Source of the DNA: Flavobacterium luteolum
Lineage (GTDB): Bacteria; Bacteroidota; Bacteroidia; Flavobacteriales; Flavobacteriaceae
Reading direction: 5' to 3'
Assembly (NCBI RefSeq): GCF_027111275.1
Contig: NZ_CP114286.1
Coordinates: 5,132,501-5,196,500, forward strand
DNA: 64,000 nucleotides
Made by a program: the position numbers and the translations under genes. The notes below the pieces were generated by a model. It saw only the letters and a list, made by a program, of their open reading frames with translations. It made no database searches and had not been told where the DNA came from. Positions 45,544 through 55,440 of the stretch are shown in pieces; position 1 is the stretch's first letter, and each line of letters starts with the position of its first letter.

Positions 45544-47001
45544 TTAAAATTTGTCCCAAAAAATCTTTGTTGTCATTAAATCTCCGCCAATTGCTGTTGA
45601 AGCTGCTTCATAATTAGCTGTATTTAACGTTTTATCAGATGTTGAATAAATATTTCTAACAGGAACTTTTCCGTCAGCTTCTTGTACTGCTGTTGGAGGC
45701 GCTACCAAAATTGGATAATCTAGTCTGCGATATTCCGTCCATGCTTCAAAACCACGATTGTAATAGGCGATCCAAAGCTGATAAGCAATTTTTTGCTTAT
45801 CGGTTCCTGGTGCTGTAGCGAAAGCAACATCAGGGCGCGCTAAGTAAGTTTGAGCATTCGCATCAGAAACTTTCCAAAATTTCATGCTCGCTTCTATTCC
45901 TTTTGCATAATATGTAGCTGCATCTGCACCAACGCTAAAACCTCGGCTTGCCGCTTCTGCCAGTAAAAAACAAGTTTCGGTGTAATCGAATATGACTCCT
46001 GGATTTGTTTTTTCTCTTAATCTTTCACCCGTACTGCTATAATTGGCGTAAGTAACCTGTTGTGCATAAGGCGCACCTTTATACACCCCATTTATTTTTG
46101 ATTTTGGATCAAAGAAAAAATCACGTCTTGGATCTTCTTTTCCATTTAATTCATTAACAAAAACTTCTGCAATGTTTATTTGATTCTCGCTTACTAAACT
46201 ATTATATAGCGGATTCATATCTACATTTGAAGAAAAATACTGAAACAATGCAGTATCAGCTTCTTTGCTCATAACTCCTGAACTAAAAGCACTTTCTACC
46301 ATTGCTTTTGCTTTTACTGCATCAACATCGGCAAGATGTAATCCCATTTTTAATTTTACGCTGTTGGCTAAAGTTTTCCATTTTGCCACATCTCCGTGAA
46401 AAATTAAATCGGCATTTCCAAAACTTTCATTTCCATCATTCAAAGCTGCAATAGCAACATCCAAACGAGCAGCTAAATCAAAATAAATGGTTTTAGCGTC
46501 ATCATACTTAGGAAGCGGAAATTTTTTAATATCTAAAGCTTCAGAATAAGCTACATTCCCGAATAAATCTACTAGAGTTTGATAAGCCATTATAATTTGA
46601 ACTTCTAAAATAGCGATCTGATTTTTCTTTACAGCTTCTTCAACAGGACCTAATACTTTTGTTTCCTGAATTTGTTTTTGTGCATTGGTCAAATCCTGCA
46701 ATACATCTCTGTATAATGTTACAGCATGCGAACTCCCCAAGTTTCTTTTAGCCTGATTATAATTAGCTTCATCGGTATAAGTAGCCGTTGACCAATGTTG
46801 TGCATATGCTCTGAAATTATTTGAATTTACTGAAGCATTTGTTAGAAAATAAGCATAATTCACCTGCGCATTAGTCATCAATGCACTTGGCAGAGCAGTT
46901 TCATAAGCTTTTTCATTCTTGTTCATGTCATCTAAGTTATCACATGAAGCTACTGCACATAAAACAGCTCCTGCAAAAAATATTGTTTTTATAATTCTCA
47001 T
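45544..47001 (-). CDS. SusD-like outer-membrane lipoprotein
   Basis: A 485-residue surface lipoprotein; lipobox VASC with acylated C20. The sequence (YETALPSALMTNAQVNYAYFLTN near the N-terminus, FLLAEAASRGF and the C-terminal YNRGFEAWTEYRRLDYP) fits the SusD/RagB family, 'SusD-like 2' branch, several of which partner peptide importers rather than glycan importers. It lies 12 bp downstream of the SusC gene and would form the lid of the transport complex. Neighbouring peptidases suggest peptides as cargo (inference). Confidence 0.93.
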   Translation of the reverse strand: MRIIKTIFFAGAVLCAVASCDNLDDMNKNEKAYETALPSALMTNAQVNYAYFLTNASVNSNNFRAYAQHWSTATYTDEANYNQAKRNLGSSHAVTLYRDVLQDLTNAQKQIQETKVLGPVEEAVKKNQIAILEVQIIMAYQTLVDLFGNVAYSEALDIKKFPLPKYDDAKTIYFDLAARLDVAIAALNDGNESFGNADLIFHGDVAKWKTLANSVKLKMGLHLADVDAVKAKAMVESAFSSGVMSKEADTALFQYFSSNVDMNPLYNSLVSENQINIAEVFVNELNGKEDPRRDFFFDPKSKINGVYKGAPYAQQVTYANYSSTGERLREKTNPGVIFDYTETCFLLAEAASRGFSVGADAATYYAKGIEASMKFWKVSDANAQTYLARPDVAFATAPGTDKQKIAYQLWIAYYNRGFEAWTEYRRLDYPILVAPPTAVQEADGKVPVRNIYSTSDKTLNTANYEAASTAIGGDLMTTKIFWDKF

Positions 47002-47013
47002 GTCTTTATTTTT

Positions 47014-50000
47014 TTAGAATTGAACTTTCATGGTAAAACTGTACTCTTTTGTTGTTGGCAATACTCCAGTTTGAAAGCCTTGTAAATTACCCGAAGACGC
47101 TCCTGCTTCAGGATCTGCATAAGGCAGGTTTTTGTGAATAATCCATAAATTGCTTCCGTTTACAGCAAAAACCATATTACTAATAAAGGTGTTTTCTATA
47201 AATCTTTTTGGCAGTTTATAGCTCAATCCAACTTCACGTAGTTTTACATATGATGCATCATAAACATATTCCTGCTGAGGCATAGAATTGTAGAAATAGT
47301 ATCCGTCTGCTCCAGTTACGCTTACCGTTACATCATTTGGCGTACCATCTTGTTTTACACCCCCTAATAATACTCCACCACCGTCAGCAACTGGTTCACG
47401 TTGAGGAACTCCATTATGGTTTTTACTTACTGTACTTTCGTAAATTCCTGTTGCATGTCCGTATTGTTGATCTAGCGAATAAACGTCTCCGCCTTTTTTA
47501 ACATCAATTAAGAAATTGAAAGAAATATTCTTGTACGTTAAAACGTTATTAAAACCACCAATCCAATCTGGAGCTACGTTACCAATTACAGCTCCTGCAG
47601 TTTGTAAGTATCTTCCGTTTGAACGAATTACTTTTTCTCCGTTTAAATAAGTGTATCCAGAACCAACTAGCTGTCCTACTGGTTTCCCTACTTCTGCCAC
47701 ATAATTTACCCCTTGGAATGATCCTAATGAAATCTGACTTGCTCCCCCTAAAGAGATTACCTCATTTTTATTTGTTGACCAGTTCACTGTAGCTTGCCAT
47801 GAAAAATCTTTAGTTTTTATTGGAGTTGCGTTAACAGTTACCTCAAATCCTTTGTTCTGAACATTTCCAGCATTGATCCACGCTCTTGTATATCCTGTCT
47901 GTGTTGGAGTTTCTATAGAAAGAATCTGATTTGTTGTATTGGTTTTATAGTAAGAGAAATCGACCCCTAATCTGTTTTTGAAAAACTTAAGCTCAAGACC
48001 AGCTTCAACTCCTTTTGTCAACTCACTTTTCAAATCAGAATTACTTTTATCATTATCGGTAGAAAAACGAACTCCACCAGGTCCGAAATTGAAATTTTTA
48101 GGATAAAGTGTAGAAGTCACAGCAAATGGTGCATCGTTTCCTGTTTCTGCATAATTCAGACGCAATTTTCCAAATGACAGCCAATCTGCTTTAATATGAT
48201 TACTGAAAATATAAGTCCCTGTAATCGATGGATACGAATAGGTATTATTGTCTTTTGGCAAAGTAGATGATTGATCTACTCTATAAGTTCCTTCAAGGAA
48301 ATAGGTATCAAGGAAATTAAAACTTGCCATTCCGTAAACACTATTAGTTCCAAGAGTTATCTGTTGTTCTTCTGGACTTGTGATTCCGTCAATTGAATTG
48401 GTCAAGGCATAAATTCCCGGAACAACCAATCCTCCATTTGTTAACGCATAGATAGAATTGCTAACCGAACGTCTAGAGTTTCCTCCTAACATACCATTAA
48501 AACTGATTCCATCAGTAATACCTGTTTTGAAATTTAATGCTAAATCTAAATTGATTTCGCGGAAATTTTTATCATATCTAGAATATTGACCAAGACCGTT
48601 TGGTGTTCTTTTAGAACCTACAGCAATACGCTCTTCTTGCAATTGATGGTAAAAATCTACGGCACCACGCCCCATAATGTCAAACCAATTTGTAACTTCT
48701 GTTTTTACCACTACATTACCAAAGAAACGATCTCTTTTTAATGAGTTGTAATTATTATAACGTTGAAAATATGGGTTATCATGAAACTGAACTCTTAAAT
48801 CGGTTGGACCGTATACATTCCATGTGGTATTTTTGCCTGTTAATTCGTAAGCCGCTCTAAGATCATTAAAATCTGCATTGGTTGTATACCATTGTCTAAC
48901 ACTGCTTAAATAGTTATTTCCTCCATCTCCATATCCTGTTTCGTTCATTCCAATAGCATCAGATGTCAAATAGTTTGCTGATGTAGAAATTCTCGTTTTT
49001 GGTGTAACTTTATAACTTCCAGAAAAATTAAAATTATCTTTTCTGTTATTGCTATTAGGAAGAATAGCTTGCTGCTGATTGTAATTGGTATAACCAAATC
49101 TAAAATCTCCTTGATCATTTGCAGCCGAAAAAGATATACTATTAATATACGTTAAGCTATTTTGATAAAAACTGTTTGGATCATTTTTAACAGCTGTATA
49201 TGGAGTTGCCTTACCGTAAGTTGGTAATTCTGGATAAAACGAATTCCAGTTGTAAACTAGCAATGAAGGATCAAATTTTGGTCCCCAAGCCGCATCGTCG
49301 GTTGCTGTATAAGGATGAACCCCACTTCCTAAATCTACTGTACCGTAAAAATCACCATATCCTCCGCCGTATTGTTTTTGATACTCTGGCAAAGTCTTTT
49401 TGTCTACTACTCCAATATTAACTCCTGAGCTAAAATCAAATCCTAGTCCGCCTTTAGTTTTGCTTCCTTTTTTAAGCGTCACGATAACAACTCCATTTGA
49501 CGCTCTTGATCCGTACAATGCTGTAGCTGCCGCGCCTTTTAAAACGTTCATCGTTTCAATATCATCCGGATTAATATCGGAAGCAGCATTTCCGTAATCG
49601 TAACCACCTTTGTTTCCTCCAGATTTTTGATCTGCTGTATTGGTATTGTCATTATTCAATATAATTCCATCAACTACCCATAATGCCTGATTATTTCCCG
49701 TTAACGAACTAGTACCACGAATTACGACATTGGTAGAACCTCCGATATTATTATTTCGTCTGATTTCTACACCAGCAATTTTACCTGAAATATTATTAGA
49801 AACGTTACCTGTATTTATTTTTGTCAGCTGATCTCCGTTTATTTCTTGTGTTGCATAACCAAGAGATTTTTTCTCTCTTTTAAGTCCCAATGCTGTAACT
49901 ACAATTTCTTGCAATTGTGTAGATCCTGCGGTCATTTTTACGTTTATGCTGTTACCGCGTGCTGGAACTTCTTTAGTCTGCATTCCAATAAAGCTAAACA

Positions 50001-50220
50001 CAAGAACCGCATTTGCATCAGCTTTTATTGAATATTTCCCATCAAAATCAGTCTGAGAACCTGTTTGAGTTCCTTTTACCAGTACTCCAACACCTGGCAA
50101 TGGAACTCCATTCTCATCTGAAACAATTCCTGACACAACCCGTTCTTGGGCAAAAGTCAGTTTGGTCAACAGTACAAAAAAGAGTACTGCAATTTTTCTA
50201 AAATTAATCTTCAATTTCAT
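47014..50220 (-). CDS. SusC/RagA-family TonB-dependent transporter
   Basis: A 1068-residue outer-membrane transporter. Signal peptide ~1-24, carboxypeptidase-regulatory-like domain ~26-110 (VSGIVSDENGVPLPGVGVLVKGT), SusC plug ~115-235 with INPDDIETMNVLKGAAATALYGS and NGVVIVTLKKG, then a barrel ending in the aromatic KEYSFTMKVQF. The length and SusD neighbour define a RagAB/SusCD pair, which imports oligomers across the outer membrane with TonB energy. Three phased regulon boxes lie upstream. Adjacent protease and hydroxyproline genes suggest proline-rich oligopeptides as cargo. Confidence 0.95.
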   Translation of the reverse strand: MKLKINFRKIAVLFFVLLTKLTFAQERVVSGIVSDENGVPLPGVGVLVKGTQTGSQTDFDGKYSIKADANAVLVFSFIGMQTKEVPARGNSINVKMTAGSTQLQEIVVTALGLKREKKSLGYATQEINGDQLTKINTGNVSNNISGKIAGVEIRRNNNIGGSTNVVIRGTSSLTGNNQALWVVDGIILNNDNTNTADQKSGGNKGGYDYGNAASDINPDDIETMNVLKGAAATALYGSRASNGVVIVTLKKGSKTKGGLGFDFSSGVNIGVVDKKTLPEYQKQYGGGYGDFYGTVDLGSGVHPYTATDDAAWGPKFDPSLLVYNWNSFYPELPTYGKATPYTAVKNDPNSFYQNSLTYINSISFSAANDQGDFRFGYTNYNQQQAILPNSNNRKDNFNFSGSYKVTPKTRISTSANYLTSDAIGMNETGYGDGGNNYLSSVRQWYTTNADFNDLRAAYELTGKNTTWNVYGPTDLRVQFHDNPYFQRYNNYNSLKRDRFFGNVVVKTEVTNWFDIMGRGAVDFYHQLQEERIAVGSKRTPNGLGQYSRYDKNFREINLDLALNFKTGITDGISFNGMLGGNSRRSVSNSIYALTNGGLVVPGIYALTNSIDGITSPEEQQITLGTNSVYGMASFNFLDTYFLEGTYRVDQSSTLPKDNNTYSYPSITGTYIFSNHIKADWLSFGKLRLNYAETGNDAPFAVTSTLYPKNFNFGPGGVRFSTDNDKSNSDLKSELTKGVEAGLELKFFKNRLGVDFSYYKTNTTNQILSIETPTQTGYTRAWINAGNVQNKGFEVTVNATPIKTKDFSWQATVNWSTNKNEVISLGGASQISLGSFQGVNYVAEVGKPVGQLVGSGYTYLNGEKVIRSNGRYLQTAGAVIGNVAPDWIGGFNNVLTYKNISFNFLIDVKKGGDVYSLDQQYGHATGIYESTVSKNHNGVPQREPVADGGGVLLGGVKQDGTPNDVTVSVTGADGYYFYNSMPQQEYVYDASYVKLREVGLSYKLPKRFIENTFISNMVFAVNGSNLWIIHKNLPYADPEAGASSGNLQGFQTGVLPTTKEYSFTMKVQF

Positions 50221-50244
50221 AAAATGGTTTTATAATTAATGTGG

Positions 50245-50252
50245 CAAATATT
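50245..50252 (-). promoter_or_regulatory. Probable -7 element of the SusC gene
   Basis: The minus strand reads AATATTTG at 50252-50245, 7 of 8 to TAnnTTTG. The nearest regulon box ends 22 bp upstream, so a bound activator would sit against the -33 region. Confidence 0.5.
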
Positions 50253-50273
50253 TTGCTTTTTAGATAATTTTTC

Positions 50274-50352
50274 TGATAATATATTACCGAAAAACCTGCT
50301 TATATTACCCTATAAATGCCAATTTCGCAATTACACATTTACTATATTACCA
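50274..50352. promoter_or_regulatory. Three phased regulon boxes upstream of susC
   Basis: Three copies of the core TATTACC begin at 50282, 50303 and 50345, that is 21 and 42 bp apart (two and four helical turns). The first, TGATAATATATTACCG (50274-50289), matches the full 16-bp box at 14 positions; the second keeps TATATTACCC; the third keeps TACTATATTACC. Direct repeats on one face of the helix are the standard footprint of AraC-family activators. Confidence 0.75.
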
Positions 50353-50410
50353 TTTAGAAAAAAATTCAAAATCAAATACTTAACTCAAAACCGAAAGAAA
50401 TAAACACATA

Positions 50411-50450
50411 AAAAAAGGAGAATTTCAATTTGATGAAATTCTCCTCTCTT
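50411..50450 (-). terminator. Intrinsic terminator after the DPP IV gene
   Basis: AGGAGAATTTCA/TGAAATTCTCCT (50416-50427 with 50434-50445), a perfect 12-bp stem with A- and T-runs on the two sides. It ends the hydroxyproline operon before the SusC promoter. Confidence 0.88.
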
Positions 50451-50470
50451 TTTATGATATGTAATTTTTT

Positions 50471-52627
50471 TTATTTTGCTCCCGGCGGGCAATTTTTTTC
50501 AATAAATCTGATAAAAGTATCTGTCAGATGTTTTTCTGTTCCTTCTCCTTCATCAATACTATGAGAACGATTTGGATATATCATTAAATCAAACATTTTA
50601 TCGTATTTGATCAATTCATTAATTAAAACTTCTGCGTTTTTATAATGCACATTATCATCGCCCGTTCCGTGAATATATAGTAAATTTCCTTTCAGATTTT
50701 TTGCGTGAGTTACAGGTGAAGCCTGAATATATGCTGCTTGATTTTCGTCTGGCAATCCCATATAACGTTCTGTATAAATATTATCATAAAAATGCTGATC
50801 TGTTACTGCAGCAATGGCAACGCCTGTTTTGTAAATTTCTGGATACTGAAACATTAGATTTAAAGTTACAGCACCTCCACCGCTCCAGCCATGAATTGCT
50901 ACACGATTAGAATCAATAAAGTTCCATTTTAAAACTTCTTTTGCCGCCATCGCCTGATCACGCGTATTGATAATTCCGATATTTTTATAAATTGATTTTC
51001 TCCATTGCGTTCCTTTCATCGCTGGAGTTCCTCTATTATCCATCGCAATTCCGATATATCCTTTTGGTATCAACTCGCTTATGAATCCATTAAAATATGG
51101 ACTATCATTAGCCACTGTAGCCATTGGTTCTCCATAAACATAAAAGAAAACAGGATATTTTTTTGAGGGATCAAAGTCTAACGGTTTTGCCATTACTCCA
51201 TCAATCTCTACTCCATCTGCTGTTTTCACTTTAAACTTCTCCATCGAATAATCTCGATTTGGAGCCGCAAAAACATCTGCTTCTTTTGGATAAATCTTTT
51301 GATGCCCCGACAAAGCAATCAATCTCTGGTTGTAGCCTCTTGAAATGCTAGAATTGGTGTGTCTTGCATAAGCTGCATCTGTAGAAAAAACATATCGGTT
51401 TGTACCATCAAAAATTGCTGGAGTTATTCTTTTTGTCTTTTTCGAACTTAAATTCGTTTCATACAAATAACGCTGAGTAGCATCTTCTGGACTTGCTATA
51501 AAATATATCGTTTTTGTTTTTTCGTTATAGGCTTTAAAATAAGCATCAAAATTAGTTTTAGTGATTAACTCTTTTGATTTTCCGTCAAGACTTATTTTAT
51601 AAACATGCATCCATCCATCTGCGTCAGAGCTCCATAAAAAAGCTTTTCCGTTGTCTACAAACTGGCAAGGAAAAACATCATATTCACCAGCAGAAGTATC
51701 AAATACATCTATCCATGCTTTTGATTCTTCTTTATAAATCACTCTCGCCGCACCAGATTTTGCATTACAATCGTACATCGTAACCTGATTCTGGTTTCTA
51801 TTTAGCTGAACGACCATAATAGACTCATTGCTCAGCCATTTCATTCTAACTAAATAATTATTATCTGGTTCACCTGGAATATCTAACCAATTGGTTTGAA
51901 GAGAATCAATATTTACTACTCCGATTTTTACAGAAGAAGGTTTATCTCCCGCTTTTGGATATTCTACAGGAATAATTGTCGGATACAACGAATCTGTATT
52001 ATTAATCATGAAATGGAATTTGGTAGAAGTAGCATCTACTCTCCAAAAAGCAATACTTTTTCCGTCTGGACTCCATCTAAAACCGTCACGCGCTGCTAGT
52101 TCTTCTTCATAAACCCAATCAAAAGTTCCGTTAATAATTTTATCTGTGCCATCAGTTGTTACTGGTGTGATTTTTCCAGAATTCAGATTTTCAACATATA
52201 TATTGTGTTTTGAAACATAGGCAACATTTTCATTATCGCTAGAAAATTTAGCAAACATTAAGGATGATGCGTCTAAGTTTTTGCCCAATTGTTTTCCTTT
52301 TCCTGTAGCCAAATCAAAATACCAATAATCTCCTCTGGTATTGTCTCTCCATACTTTCTTAGAATTTGTATAAACTAAAACTTTTGTTTTGGAGTCGTTC
52401 CAAACCAACTGCTCAATTTCGCCAGTAAATCCAGCAGCTGCTAATTGCGCTTTCGATAAAATAGTGTTTTGTTTATCTAGTTTATCAACATCATAAATGA
52501 CTACATTACTGTCTTGATTCACCCAAAAAGAATGAGAATTTGGCAACCAATTTAGATTGTTAATATCAATCTTCTGTGCGAAAACAGAGGTGCATACGAA
52601 CAGAAGAAACAACAAATACTTTTTCAT
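50471..52627 (-). CDS. Dipeptidyl peptidase IV (S9B)
   Basis: A 718-residue exported serine peptidase (signal peptide ~1-17). An N-terminal beta-propeller (~30-470) contains the substrate-gripping GTFDWVYEEELAARDGF, whose double glutamate holds the peptide N-terminus, as in DPP IV. The C-terminal alpha/beta-hydrolase has S582 in HGWSGGGA, the acid in TGDDNVHY and histidine in NRSHSID. It releases Xaa-Pro dipeptides in the periplasm. The next gene upstream ends only 1 bp away, so it is the last gene of the hydroxyproline operon. Confidence 0.94.
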   Translation of the reverse strand: MKKYLLFLLFVCTSVFAQKIDINNLNWLPNSHSFWVNQDSNVVIYDVDKLDKQNTILSKAQLAAAGFTGEIEQLVWNDSKTKVLVYTNSKKVWRDNTRGDYWYFDLATGKGKQLGKNLDASSLMFAKFSSDNENVAYVSKHNIYVENLNSGKITPVTTDGTDKIINGTFDWVYEEELAARDGFRWSPDGKSIAFWRVDATSTKFHFMINNTDSLYPTIIPVEYPKAGDKPSSVKIGVVNIDSLQTNWLDIPGEPDNNYLVRMKWLSNESIMVVQLNRNQNQVTMYDCNAKSGAARVIYKEESKAWIDVFDTSAGEYDVFPCQFVDNGKAFLWSSDADGWMHVYKISLDGKSKELITKTNFDAYFKAYNEKTKTIYFIASPEDATQRYLYETNLSSKKTKRITPAIFDGTNRYVFSTDAAYARHTNSSISRGYNQRLIALSGHQKIYPKEADVFAAPNRDYSMEKFKVKTADGVEIDGVMAKPLDFDPSKKYPVFFYVYGEPMATVANDSPYFNGFISELIPKGYIGIAMDNRGTPAMKGTQWRKSIYKNIGIINTRDQAMAAKEVLKWNFIDSNRVAIHGWSGGGAVTLNLMFQYPEIYKTGVAIAAVTDQHFYDNIYTERYMGLPDENQAAYIQASPVTHAKNLKGNLLYIHGTGDDNVHYKNAEVLINELIKYDKMFDLMIYPNRSHSIDEGEGTEKHLTDTFIRFIEKNCPPGAK

Positions 52628-52628
52628 C

Positions 52629-53927
52629 TTACTTTTTATTTTTAATTAAATTTTCAATTTCGGCGATTTCTATGGGCATGGCTTCACTCAGATTGATATT
52701 TCCATTTTCTGTTATCAGATAATCATTTTCCAAACGGCATCCTATTCCTTCTTCTCTAATATAAATTCCAGGTTCACAAGTAAGCACCATTCCTTTTTCA
52801 AAAGGTCTTGAATACAAACCAACATCATGAACATCTAATCCTAAGTGATGCGCAGTTCCATGCATGAAATATTTCTTGTAAGCCGGTTTTTCTGGATCTT
52901 GAGATTTAATTTCTTCTTCTGTAATAAGTCCCAGTTTTACCAATTCGGTTTCAATTAATTTTGCCATTTGAAGTTCATAATCTTTAGATAAAACTCCAGG
53001 CTTCAATAATTTTGAACCTTCTTTCAAACAATGTAAAACAGATTCGTAAACCTCTTTTTGTCTCGGACCAAAAGTTCCGTTAACCGGAATACATCTTGTG
53101 GTATCTGAATTATAGTTGGCATAACAGCTTCCAAAATCAACAAGAACCATTTCATTCTCTCTGCAAATATCATCGTTGGTGTTATAGTGCAATGAACAGG
53201 CATTAACGCCAGATGCCACAATTGATCTAAATGCTTGTCTCGTTCCTCCGTTTTTTACGGTGGCGTACAACAATTCGGCCTCTAATTCATATTCGTTTAT
53301 ATTAGGACGAATCGTATTCAAAATTCTATGAAAACCTTCAACGCTAAGTGCTGTAGCTTTTTTTATTAAATCAACTTCCTCGTTCGATTTAATTGGACGT
53401 AATTCGCGAGTTATTTTTGCCACACGATCGTATTGATGCAATGGATATTTTTCTTTACACCATTTTATCATTCGATCTTGTCTGGTTTCAATTTCGGCAG
53501 TTACTCTTTTGATATGCTCATTATGACCTAAGTAAATAATGTCAGCTTCAAAAGCAAAAAGCTGCAAAGTCTTTTCAAATTCGTGAAGCCATTTGATATT
53601 CTGGATTCCGGAAACAGCTGTTGCTTGTTCTTTAGTCAAAAAATTACCATCCCAAAGAAGTGTATGTTCATTTGCTTCTTTTACAAAAAGTATAACTCTG
53701 TTTTCTTCTTTAAAAGCATCTGGATAAAGCACCAGAATGGTTTCATCCTGATCAATTCCAGACAGATAAAACAAATCATTATTTTGTGCAAACCCCATAA
53801 CATCATCAGCGTTATTAGGCATTACGTCGTTTGAAGTCAGAATAGCCAAACTATTTGGCAGCATTTTTTCGGTAAATCTTTTTCGGTTTTCAATAAACAA
53901 AGAAACCGGAATCGCATTGTATCTCAT
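52629..53927 (-). CDS. Aminopeptidase P-type Xaa-Pro peptidase (M24B)
   Basis: A 432-residue cytoplasmic metallopeptidase with an N-terminal AMP_N domain (~5-135) and an M24 catalytic domain. Metal ligands are in LVDFGSCYANYNSDTTR, HGTAHHLGLDVHDVG, LTCEPGIYI and CRLENDYLI. It removes the N-terminal residue before proline. It lies 1 bp upstream of the DPP IV gene and 3 bp downstream of the D-amino-acid oxidoreductase, so it is translated with both and finishes cytoplasmic cleavage of Xaa-Pro(Hyp) peptides. Confidence 0.93.
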   Translation of the reverse strand: MRYNAIPVSLFIENRKRFTEKMLPNSLAILTSNDVMPNNADDVMGFAQNNDLFYLSGIDQDETILVLYPDAFKEENRVILFVKEANEHTLLWDGNFLTKEQATAVSGIQNIKWLHEFEKTLQLFAFEADIIYLGHNEHIKRVTAEIETRQDRMIKWCKEKYPLHQYDRVAKITRELRPIKSNEEVDLIKKATALSVEGFHRILNTIRPNINEYELEAELLYATVKNGGTRQAFRSIVASGVNACSLHYNTNDDICRENEMVLVDFGSCYANYNSDTTRCIPVNGTFGPRQKEVYESVLHCLKEGSKLLKPGVLSKDYELQMAKLIETELVKLGLITEEEIKSQDPEKPAYKKYFMHGTAHHLGLDVHDVGLYSRPFEKGMVLTCEPGIYIREEGIGCRLENDYLITENGNINLSEAMPIEIAEIENLIKNKK

Positions 53928-53930
53928 ATT

Positions 53931-55166
53931 TTATATTTGGAATCTGTCAATAGCTACAGAAGTCGGTTTGCCAGAAATAATTTCTGTTATAATTTTTCCT
54001 GTTGCCGGTGCGAGACTTAATCCCATCATGGCATGTCCTGTTGCTAAGGTCAAATTTACAACTTTTTTGTCTCTGGCAATAATAGGCATTCCTGATGGCG
54101 TGCATGGTCTAAAGCCAAACCAAGTATCTTCAGTTTTAGGCATTTCTACTTCCATATCAGGATAGAAATCATTAATGCTGTTTATAATTCCCTGAAGTCG
54201 GTTTGCATTTATTTTGTTGTCTTTGGCGTGTGTTATTTCCATAGTTCCTCCAAATCTAATATCATTTGCCATTGGAGTTACAGCCACTTTTCCTTCACAT
54301 AAAATAGATGGAATACTCGGTTTTTGGGATTTATCTTTTAATGTAAAACTGTATCCTTTACCTGGTAAAATAGAAATTGAGATATTTAGTTTTTTAGCCA
54401 AAAAAGGGCTCCAAGATCCTGATGCCAAGACCACTTCATCAGTTCTAAAAAGTCCTTTATCGGTAACAATTTTTTCAATTTTATTTCCTTCTAAAACAAA
54501 ATCTCTTACGCTGGTTTGAGAATGGATTTCAACTTTTAAACGAGCCAATTCTTCTTTGATGAAAGACATAAATTTCTGCGGATACAAATGGGCATCACTT
54601 TTATAATGAACACCTCCAATTACATTGGTATTGGTTCCTTTCTCTAAAAGTGCAACTTCTGCTTTTGACAGATAATCTACTTCAAGTCCCAAACGTTCTG
54701 CTTCTTTTCCTTCGTGATGCATTTCTTCTCCTACTTTATCACTTTTGTAAAGCATTAAAAGTCCTTTTTCTTCATAGAAGAAAGAATTATTCTCTTTGGC
54801 AAAATCTTGATATAATTCTTTACTTAATAAAGAAAGATCTCGTAAAGCAGGCATTGCATTTTCTACATGGCGCACATTGGCATGTTTATAAAACTGCATT
54901 CCCCAGTTTATCAAATCTTTACTTAAACGTGGTTTTACATAAAACGGACTACGGCTGTCAAACATCCATTTTATTCCTTGAGCAATCATACCGGGTTGTG
55001 CCAGCGGAATAATGTGAGATGGTACAATCATTCCTGCGTTTCCGTACGAACAGCCATTGTTCATATCAGATTCATCAAATACGCTCACCTCATAACCTTC
55101 CTTTGCAAGATAATAGGCAGAACATAAGCCAATAATTCCACCGCCAATAACAGCAACTTTTTTCAT
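53931..55166 (-). CDS. FAD-dependent D-hydroxyproline dehydrogenase (DadA-like)
   Basis: A 411-residue DAO-family flavoprotein. N-terminal GGGIIGLCSAYYLAKEG (8-24) binds the ADP part of FAD, with GNAGMIVPSH shortly after; the C-terminal FGFRPCTPSGMPIIA and ATGHAMMGLSLAPATG match the DadA group. Next to a 4-hydroxyproline epimerase it is expected to oxidise cis-4-hydroxy-D-proline to 1-pyrroline-4-hydroxy-2-carboxylate, passing electrons to the respiratory chain. Assignment over plain D-amino-acid dehydrogenase rests on context. Confidence 0.88.
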   Translation of the reverse strand: MKKVAVIGGGIIGLCSAYYLAKEGYEVSVFDESDMNNGCSYGNAGMIVPSHIIPLAQPGMIAQGIKWMFDSRSPFYVKPRLSKDLINWGMQFYKHANVRHVENAMPALRDLSLLSKELYQDFAKENNSFFYEEKGLLMLYKSDKVGEEMHHEGKEAERLGLEVDYLSKAEVALLEKGTNTNVIGGVHYKSDAHLYPQKFMSFIKEELARLKVEIHSQTSVRDFVLEGNKIEKIVTDKGLFRTDEVVLASGSWSPFLAKKLNISISILPGKGYSFTLKDKSQKPSIPSILCEGKVAVTPMANDIRFGGTMEITHAKDNKINANRLQGIINSINDFYPDMEVEMPKTEDTWFGFRPCTPSGMPIIARDKKVVNLTLATGHAMMGLSLAPATGKIITEIISGKPTSVAIDRFQI

Positions 55167-55286
55167 AAATTTTATTTCGTTAAGAGTTCTTTGAACTGCT
55201 AATTATATTTTAAATCTGTTGGATGAAATTTTTTATTTAATTTAGAATCAATTGCCTCCATCTTATAGATAGAGATAATCAAAATT

Positions 55287-55348
55287 GTAAAAGATGGTTT
55301 TAGCTTAAACAACAACCATGTTAATTTGGCTAAAGCCCATCTTATTTA
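55287..55348. repeat. Inverted repeat inside the hydroxyproline operon
   Basis: GTAAAAGATGGTTTTAGC (55287-55304) is mirrored by GCTAAAGCCCATCTTATTTAC (55329-55348 region) with small mismatches. This is a dispersed-repeat type hairpin in the 274-bp gap between epimerase and dehydrogenase genes. It may affect message stability; I see no promoter here. Confidence 0.6.
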
Positions 55349-55440
55349 CAATTTCTAAAATCCCTTAGTTAAAACTAGAGACTATTCAAAAAACAATAAT
55401 TTAATTTAACCAACAGCTTAATTATATTATAAACTGATTT

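Noticed and set aside
55287..55348. Riboswitch in the hydroxyproline operon
   Set aside because: The structure is a simple inverted repeat like other dispersed elements; I see no conserved riboswitch core.
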